Part shown: positions 57,252 to 64,000 of the stretch, one piece after another
Layout: each line of letters begins with the position of its first letter
Position numbering within the stretch: the first letter of the stretch is position 1
Origin: Haplosporangium gracile
Taxonomy: Eukaryota; Mortierellomycota; Mortierellomycetes; Mortierellales; Mortierellaceae
NCBI GenBank assembly: GCA_015499985.1
Contig: JAAAUF010000093.1
Coordinates: 1 to 64,000, forward strand
Direction of reading: 5' to 3'
DNA length: 64,000 bases
Program-made: the position numbers and the translations under genes
The notes under the pieces: generated by a model
Told to the model about the DNA's origin: nothing
The model's database searches: none
The model's input: only the letters and a program-made list of their open reading frames with translations

Positions 57252-59072
57252 ATGGCGTCAACAGCAACAGCAACAGCAACAACAACAACAACAGCAACAC
57301 AGAAACCAATGGTCGTGATTGTAGAGCAGGTTGAAACGTTGCAACGTACCCTATGTTATAGTCGAGAAAGCAGCCGTCGTGAAACCCTTGGGTGAGCCTA
57401 AGTGTGAGCGTGCGCAGGGAAGGAGGGTACTCAGAGAGAGATGCAACCACCTGCACCCTTGGCCTGGAACTAAAACGAACTTGTGTATTACTCTGCAATA
57501 GGGTCAGCGCTCACTATTGGCTCGACACTGATTCCACTCTTTGAGCAGCTCGGGATCGCAGAGGAACTGTACAGGGTGGGCAAGCCATGGACACATTACA
57601 ACACGTACAGCGAGAACGGGGAGCTGAACCTGGCTGCCGACTTCAGTCTTGCCCAAAGCCTGTAGGTCCACCATATCCATTTCTATCTTGTACTGTGACC
57701 TCTTCTTTCTCCGTAATCATGTGAGCGTTACTAACATTACTGTTTGTTTCTCTACCCTTGTTGTTGATAGAACGGGATACACGCAGTATGCAATTGGACG
57801 ACCAACATTCTACGCCATCCTGCTCAACCAGATCCCCTCATACAAGATCCATTTTGGGAAACGAGTAACCAACATCAGTGACAATGGCAACAAAGTAGAG
57901 GTGAGGACAAGGGACGGGTCAAACTTCAAGGATGATATCCTTGTAGGAGCAGACGGTGCCTACAGTGTGGTCCGACAACAGCTGTACGAGACACTCCTCA
58001 AGGAAGGAAAACTATCCGCATCATATCAGGAGGAACTACCGTTCAGTTATGTCTGACTAGTGGGGCAAACTCGCTCCTTAGTTCCAGAGGAGTTTCCAGT
58101 CTTGAAAGGGCCCCTTGCCCAGTTCAAGTTCACCCTCGGCGACAACAATGCTTACTCTTGGATAATAACCACAACATCTTACGGCTACATCTGTTGGATG
58201 TGCATATTACATCTCGAAAAAGTCGCCAACAGATCGACATACACCGACAAGAAGATCCGGACAAGCAAGAATTTGGTGTAGGATTCCCATGCCGCTGCCG
58301 CCAAGGCAATGTGCGACGAAACCCGGCATTTCCTTCTGCCGTTTGGGGATGGCACTCTGACACTGGGAGATATTTATGATCGAACAGACCAGGATCTTAT
58401 CTCCAAAGTTATGTTGGAGAAAAAGGTCTTTGAGACCTGGCATTCTGGACGTACCGTCCTTCTTGGCGATGGTTAGTTGTCACTTTGTTATAATTGTCCG
58501 ATTCGCTCTTGACTGCTAACAAGGCCATTTAACTGACATTTGTCCTTATTTCTCTCTATGCCTAGCATGTCATAAGTTGCACTGTTCAGGAGGTCGTAGT
58601 ATGTGTGGTACCCATGCAGCATTGTCATGCTTTGTTATAAACAGAATAACGAGGATGTCAGCCCTAACAACATTGCCATATTCCTATTACCAACATAGGC
58701 GCAATAACGTCAATGCACGATGCGATCGCATTAGCGAATCTCTTCTATGCCCTTCCAATCAACCCAACCTCATCCGATATCCACAAACTCTTCTCCGAGT
58801 ACAGATTTGAACGCTACCCAATCGTCCAAGCGACATTCAAGAACAGCCAGATGATCAGCAAAGCGGCTGACAAAGGCATTTTTGTGACTGTTACTCGATT
58901 CCTGTTGAAAAATATGCCGACGCTGTTGTAGAGTAAACTTATCGAAAGGACAATGACAGATCGTCCGCAAGTTGGGTTTCTGGAGCAGGTGCCCGCGAAG
59001 GGAACTATGGCCCCCAGTGTATCGCCTAGTACGCTGAAGGCGCGCGCTGTCTGTAAGCAGAAAGAAGCATGA
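57252..59072 (+). pseudogene. FMO-13: type I monooxygenase pseudogene with a precise intron loss
   Basis: After an ATG with a (CAACAG)n-derived Thr/Ala run, exon 1 has lost the GAGLGG segment and changed frame; ERCNVPYVIVEKAAVVKPLG is still readable in another frame. Exon 2 (57502-57661) is 160 nt and exon 3 (57771-58158) is 388 nt, as in intact copies. Exon 3 has TGA at 58054-58056. Exon 4 follows immediately at 58159 with no intron between and has TAG at 58279-58281. The last exon has TAG at 58929-58931, where other copies have the Trp of LWRL. DILVGADGAYSVVR and GDACHKL survive. Old, multiply broken copy next to FMO-12. Confidence 0.88.
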
Positions 59073-60080
59073 GCAGCATGTAGGTTTGAACTTGTGTGTG
59101 AGATTTACTTTGTAATAGACGAAAGCGTACAGTAAATCAGTGCAACTTGGTGTCGGTGAGGAAAGGTGCGAGGGGTTATGCCGTCTCACATCACGCTCAA
59201 ATGTCAGAGAAGTAAGGGAAAGCAAGGGCCACTTAGTCTGAGCGGAGCATACGCTCTCTGTCCTTCTCCTTTATCTCACTTCCTGACAATTAACGAAAAG
59301 GTTAAGCAACATTCACAAGCGCGGTGGTTGCGCAATACATCGTCACTTTGAAGCTTGACCAAGAGGAAGAGAGCAAGGATCAGTTGGCCTGAGCAGAAGC
59401 GAACACTCACAATCCCTTTTTTTCTTTCTTCTTGGCTATCGAGAAGAAGTTACGGCCGGCGACATTTTTTCTTACTCCAGAGTTGTAAGTCTTGTTGAAC
59501 TGTGGTTGCTGTAAGCTAGGCAGCCTCCGCGTTTTTTTGATTATTTAGGGAGACTGTGTCCAGTCAGCAGAGGAGGGGTAAAGAAAGGGAGAAGAAAAAA
59601 ATGGGTCCGGCAACCGGCGGGTTGGTATTGAGCCCTTAAGGCCCCCCGTTAATCCCCCTTGAGCCAATGCCTTCTTTCTTTCTCCACCACATCACCCTCG
59701 AAAATTCATGTCGGCGTTCTACCCCGCAAAAAAGATAATGTGTGTTCATATAAAGAGACAACGGATACTCCAAGCTTGTTCTTCACTTCACTTTACTTCC
59801 ACAACCACACTCGCCACCACTCGCGATCCATTTCCACCAGTAAGTTCGCGCTCACATACATCACTTGTTTGTTTATTTGTTTATTTTTATTACTAACAAT
59901 ACCCGCGTGCTATTAATTCAAGTAAAAACACTGACCAATTATCATAACAAGGCACATCCTTCCCTGTCTTGTTCCCCCTTCCATTTACTCACTACGTTCT
60001 CATTGATATTACTCCACTCCAACTCACACGCACAACTCACTCGCCCATCAGCCATACAGTCGGTAACAACAGCAGCAAAA
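59073..60080. promoter_or_regulatory. Upstream region of the first CBM14 gene, with TATA box and 5' leader
   Basis: A TATA-type CATATAAAG lies at about 59748. A good donor (CCAGTAAGTT at about 59838) suggests a 5' leader intron before the start codon at 60081. No other gene is seen in this 1-kb stretch. Confidence 0.5.
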
Positions 60081-60380
60081 ATGATTTCAACCAAGACGTT
60101 CCTTCTTTCCGCCTTCCTGGCAATCTTCTGCATCCTCTCCACAACATCTGCCGCCCCAACGAGCAGGCCGGCAACCAGCCAAAGCAAAGTCGACAGAAAG
60201 TGCGTCACAAATGGAGTAAATCTCGCCAATCTTCAGTCAGGATACACATGCGACAGGTTTATTAACTGCAGCAGCGGTTCCGGCACAGAACAGGATTGTC
60301 CTAAAGGGTTGGTTTTCCATCAATCCCTTCAGGAGTGTGTTGAGAAGGGTACTGAAGGCGCCTGCAAGGACGATGATTAG
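60081..60380 (+). CDS. Secreted CBM14 (chitin-binding type 2) protein
   Basis: 99 aa. MISTKTFLLSAFLAIFCILS is a clear signal peptide with cleavage likely after TTSA. After a short Thr/Ser linker come six cysteines with spacing C-x15-C-x5-C-x9-C-x12-C-x8-C, including the aromatic-flanked CDRFINC core and CPKGLVFHQSLQEC. This is the peritrophin-A/CBM14 fold. Small secreted CBM14 proteins bind chitin and in other fungi (Avr4-type) shield the wall from chitinases; that role here is inference. An in-frame start further upstream (59865) is rejected because it lacks the signal peptide at its N-terminus. A TATA box and probable leader intron precede it; a paralog lies 3.4 kb downstream. Confidence 0.88.
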   Translation: MISTKTFLLSAFLAIFCILSTTSAAPTSRPATSQSKVDRKCVTNGVNLANLQSGYTCDRFINCSSGSGTEQDCPKGLVFHQSLQECVEKGTEGACKDDD

Positions 60381-63300
60381 AGGAGGGGAGGAATGAGGAG
60401 AGACCAAGCTGCACGTCTTGTTTTCTTTGCATGTATGAGGTTCAGTGCTGCATCGCCTGGTTAGTCCATCTCTCTTTCTATCTTTCTCTACTACTCTTAC
60501 AGATAGTGTGCCTATATAAATTTCAAGTCGATATCAACAGCTTATTTTTCACTTTTTGCATGGAAAGAAATATGTTAATTTTTCTGATGGCAAAAAGAGA
60601 GAGTGTAGAAAAAAGGAAGCAGTAAAAGTGACCTTGATATGTATTGATGATAAGAGTAGAAAGCGATTCGCATCTCTATTCTACGCACATCCGATGAAAA
60701 GGAGGGAAAAACATAAGGGATGCAGGGAAGGTGGAGACAGTGAACAAGGGAAGGAAGGAGGTAATAGCGTAGATATGCCCTTCTATTGCTTTTAATTGAT
60801 ATCTGAACCTTTTCGCGATCGTAGAAAAAGAGGGGGACATACTTCGCTATATTAGCTCTTGTTCGTATTTTATGTTTTTTCTTCTTCCTCTCTGTTTTGT
60901 TTGGTGATGATTGGACAAGTGCAGGCGCGTAATTTTTTTTTCAGTTCTCCTCACAAGTAAGGGCTCTTATTTCATAACAGGATGTACGTTTCTATCTCTG
61001 TCACTTCACTCTACTGGATGTGCGATGGGAGGCTGTTGTTCGTTCTAGTCGTATGGCATTTGCTACCCTTATCCCTTTCCTCTCCTTCGTGTTTCTTTTG
61101 TGCCTTTTTCTGATAGAACTATCTACTTCAAAACAATTACACAAAAATATATTTTCTGAGACCGATAAATATTAGTGGCGTCTTTGTTAATTAGACACAC
61201 GAGAAGGGCATAGAAGGGCATAGAAGGGCGTAAAAGGGCGTATTGATCAACCGCGAAAAATATTAAAATCAACACGGCATAAAACCGAATTCGCGTTCTG
61301 TCTATCTTACTGTACGTGGTGGGGTTTTTTTTGGTACACCCCATGACGCGGTCGGAACAGGCATAAAAAAAAATAGGAGTGCAGCTACATGTGTTGTTTA
61401 TTTGTATTCGAGGTTCAACAGCCAGGATTCACCCAGTATGTCATTTTTTTACATTCCAGAGCTAACCCTCTCATCATTTTTTTCCATATGCTTTGAGCAG
61501 GCGCCCTTATTTTCTTATCCAAATCAAGAGAAGGGAATAAGGTAGAGGGAGGGGAGGCCATCAAAAATGGGTAACACACCTCTAAGAAAATGGGGGAGCG
61601 GGACAACACCCAAAGAGACGGATAATTATGATTTTTGAACTGTTTTTCGTCTGTAATAAACAGTAGTCCTTGGTTAATCTCATTCCTCTGTCCTTCCACT
61701 TTTCTTCCTTCCCTCTTTCCCCTGAAAATCAACGTTGGTAAGGTTGTACACGACTTAGTTGTGGATGGTTCTGTTCTAGTCGTTTTTGTGTGTGTTATTT
61801 CCCTTTCCTTCCTGCTAAATATTTGGTGATGATAACAAAAGGCAATGGTGAAAGCGACTCCTATTATTTGCATTTTTACATACCAGCAACACGCGATTTG
61901 GGTGCATGAGGTCACACATTGCGGCCAACAGTCTACGTCGATCAAAGCAGCCAATTGTGAAACTCATAAATATTGGTGGCGTATGGTGATGAGACGATCG
62001 ATTTAATGTCGAGAACAAAATGCCTTTTCTCTAAAATCGAATACACTCACAATGATGACAAAGAGGACGCGCCAACACATTTTTATAAGGAAGCTCTTTT
62101 TTTCATTCTTTTTCTATGTCTCTCTTCTTGGGTTTTGTATTTTGCCCCCATTGTCATTGTTGACAATAACATCTGCTCTGCCCTCATCGGTGTAAAGGTA
62201 AACAAACACAAACACTTTGCAGAGGCCTCTGCGCAACATTACATAAAATAGAGGCATAGAGCAGTAGACTATTCCTTGTAGCCAAAAAAAACTAACTTTA
62301 TTTCGGAGAAATGAGATGCATGCGCATACTCCTCATCGCGTACTCCGTCTAAGTTTTTCCTTCATCATATGACGAGATAACAAGTACACGGACAACACTT
62401 TTTTTTTCACTGTCTGCAAGTTGGCAGGATAGGTCTAAAGCGACGCAAAAAACAATCTCTACTTCTAATGAATTTTTTCTGTGGTTTTCCGTTCCCCGTT
62501 CAACAGCTACTTTTTTTGCAAAGCCTAAGCTTAGAGAGAAGACAACAAGCAAAGCGAGGCACACTTACTGGACAATTCATGAAGTATGCTTTCGCATGAA
62601 CAAGCATAAGAAGCACATCAACAACAATCGCTGCATGCCATCGTTCACCATCTTCAGATCCTCCTTGTTAATATCTGATTATCGATTGTTCATCAAGTTT
62701 TGTCTCTTTCAAAAAAAGGGCCGTGGTGAAAGGGCCACTGCAATTCAAACTCCCCACCTTTCTTGATTACCGAGCAAGAAGAGCAAAAACATCACAATCG
62801 GTGTTTATTCATGAGAGCAAAGGATATGTTTACTTACGCTTCCTTCCTTCCTATCTCTACATTTCATCTAGCCAGTCCACAACAGTCCGCTTATCCTCCT
62901 TCAGTCATAAGTTGAAAGTAGCGAGTTTGTTTATATGTGCTTTCTCCCTCTTCCCTCCTCTTTTCATCCATCATCCACCCAATCTCGCAGCGACAACAAC
63001 ACCTCACGCCATTATGGTAGAGGGAGAGAGTCGAACATGGCTCTTCATGCTTGTTTGTTTATTTCTTTTTTGCTACCGAATCCTCAGGGTACAGAAGAAA
63101 GGGAGGAGAAAGGCTGGAAGTGACAGCATGTTTGTTTGTATTTTTGTTAGTCTGGGACCCTTTGTCTATGTCTGTCACTGACGAAGCTCAAACTGTTTGT
63201 TGACTCGCCATCGCGCTCACATTTCGAAATCGTATTTTTTTTTGTTTTGTTTTCTGCAAGAAATTTGTCTCTATGTAGCTCATGGCCCAGACTGTTTCGA

Positions 63301-63803
63301 GGAGAGCGTGTTACTGGAAGATTAAGAGGTTGGCTGGTATATTGGCAGACATGTCTGTCGGGCAAACCAAGAAAAAAAATGAGTTGAATGGAGGCAAAGA
63401 GAGCAGGCGGCCGGGGCCCTGCCGGGGTTAAAAGCAAGCGCGAGTTTTGGAGCTATGGAACTACAGTCGAAAAGTACAAGGCGAGGTGTGCAATATTTTC
63501 CAAAAAAAAGTGAGGGAGGAGTGTATAAAAGGACCGCCATTTGCTATCATTTTTTTATTCCTTGCCCCATTCACCACAAGGAAACGAACCCATTCTCTCC
63601 TAAACCTCCCATCTGCCCCTAGAACAGAAACTCATTCTCGGGTAAGAGCGCCTTGCTCATATTGGCCAACCAGAAAAGAAATATATTCATGTTGTCCGAT
63701 CAAAGTGGTAGACTAGTTCTGATACTTCATTTATTTGCTCCGTCTTTCTTTATTCATTTGCTTCACCTTCCTTCTTATCTCTCTGCCACCTCCAGTATCT
63801 ACA
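60381..63803. other. Intergenic between the two CBM14 genes
   Basis: About 3.4 kb, AT-rich, no supported gene. Open frames of up to 179 codons (61415-61954, minus) match nothing recognised. A short GAAGGGCRTA repeat (four units) is at about 61203-61240. A TATA box TATAAAAGG at about 63523 and a donor-like GGTAAGAG at about 63641 precede the second CBM14 gene. Confidence 0.5.
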
Positions 63804-64000
63804 ATGGTCGCTACCAAGTCATTCCTCCTCTCAGTTATTCTCGCGATTACTTTGGCCTCCACGACCGCTGTCGCCGGTCCCACCGGTCCTGTTGCCGGCC
63901 AACGCTGCGACCCCAGGGAGCGCCCCGTTCCTGTCGTTGGAACCAGGTGCACGAAGTACTTGGTCTGCAAGGATGGCATTTGGACCGAACAGACATGCCC
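63804..64000 (+). CDS. Secreted CBM14 protein, second copy, cut by the window end
   Basis: MVATKSFLLSVILAITLAST is a signal peptide related in wording to that of the first copy. The start of a CBM14 domain follows: C-x13-C-x5-C-x9-C, with CTKYLVC and GIWTEQTC visible before the sequence ends. The TATAAAAGG box and probable leader intron mirror the arrangement of the gene at 60081. A tandem paralog in the same orientation; the last two cysteines would lie beyond 64000. Confidence 0.85.
   Translation, partial: MVATKSFLLSVILAITLASTTAVAGPTGPVAGQRCDPRERPVPVVGTRCTKYLVCKDGIWTEQTC

Noticed and set aside
27559..59072. Stop-codon reassignment as an explanation for in-frame stops in FMO-7, 10, 12 and 13
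   Set aside because: Intact copies end with TAA (FMO-1, 6), TAG (FMO-2, 3, 5, 8, 11) and TGA (FMO-4), so all three act as terminators here.
2122..59072. Secondary-metabolite gene cluster
   Set aside because: No polyketide synthase, peptide synthetase, terpene cyclase, P450, transporter or cluster regulator was found among the monooxygenases.
61415..61954. 179-codon open frame on the minus strand
   Set aside because: AT-rich region; low-quality protein composition, no domain and no start context.
1..64000. tRNA genes and CRISPR arrays
   Set aside because: No cloverleaf-compatible sequence with B-box was recognised and no regularly spaced repeats of CRISPR form exist; the tandem repeats found are micro- and minisatellites.
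1..64000. Subtelomeric position suggested by the POT1-like gene and gene-family expansion
   Set aside because: No TTAGGG-type repeat tracts or subtelomeric helicase repeats are visible; gene location of a telomere protein says nothing about chromosome position.

Overview
The window looks like a filamentous fungal chromosome, most likely from Mortierellomycota (Mortierella and relatives). This rests on short GT-AG introns of about 60-200 bases, CT-rich leaders, secreted chitin-binding proteins, and a flavoprotein family whose signature I associate with that group. The lineage is an inference; the eukaryotic gene structure is directly visible. No tRNA gene, complete rRNA gene or CRISPR array was found.

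The main content is a 57 kb array (about 2.1-59.1 kb) of paralogous group A FAD-dependent monooxygenases, numbered FMO-1 to FMO-13 here. Splice sites could be placed by comparing copies. Exon lengths are almost invariant: exon 2 is 160 nt and exon 3 is 388 nt; exon 4 is 301-304 nt in type I and 292 nt in type II. Type I (FMO-1, 2, 3, 12, 13) has a 47-residue first exon or close to it. Type II (FMO-4 to FMO-11) mostly has a longer N-terminus and an 11-nt microexon inside the FAD-binding GD motif. FMO-1, 2, 3, 4, 5, 6, 8 and 11 are intact. FMO-12 is intact up to an early TGA. FMO-7, 9, 10 and 13 are pseudogenes carrying, between them, nonsense codons, frameshifts, a lost motif, a transposon insertion, an internal replacement and a precise intron loss. 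The array is a birth-and-death cluster of one enzyme family. No polyketide, peptide or terpene synthase accompanies it, so substrate and pathway cannot be read from context.

The array is interrupted by unrelated genes. A POT1-like telomere-end-binding protein (12.45-14.69 kb) has the second and third OB folds but no visible first one. A Pif1/Helitron-type helicase remnant lies at 19.06-19.71 kb. Between 43.5 and 53 kb are a divergent ADP/ATP-carrier-like protein that has lost the acidic residue of all three carrier signatures, a Gln-rich coiled-coil protein, an unresolved hypothetical gene, an antisense 28S rRNA fragment, an uncharacterised 320-codon gene and two Tc1/mariner transposase relics. 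FMO-12 and FMO-13 follow. The right end carries two small secreted CBM14 (chitin-binding type 2) proteins, the second cut by the window edge.

Two short terminal-inverted-repeat elements with TA target duplications sit in the array: one between FMO-2 and FMO-3, one inside the exon 3 region of pseudogene FMO-9. A 10-base run of N marks an assembly gap in the last exon of FMO-9. The most unusual signals are the invariant exons and microexon of the FMO array, the POT1 without OB1, the carrier without its salt-bridge residues, and the array decay by several different mechanisms side by side.
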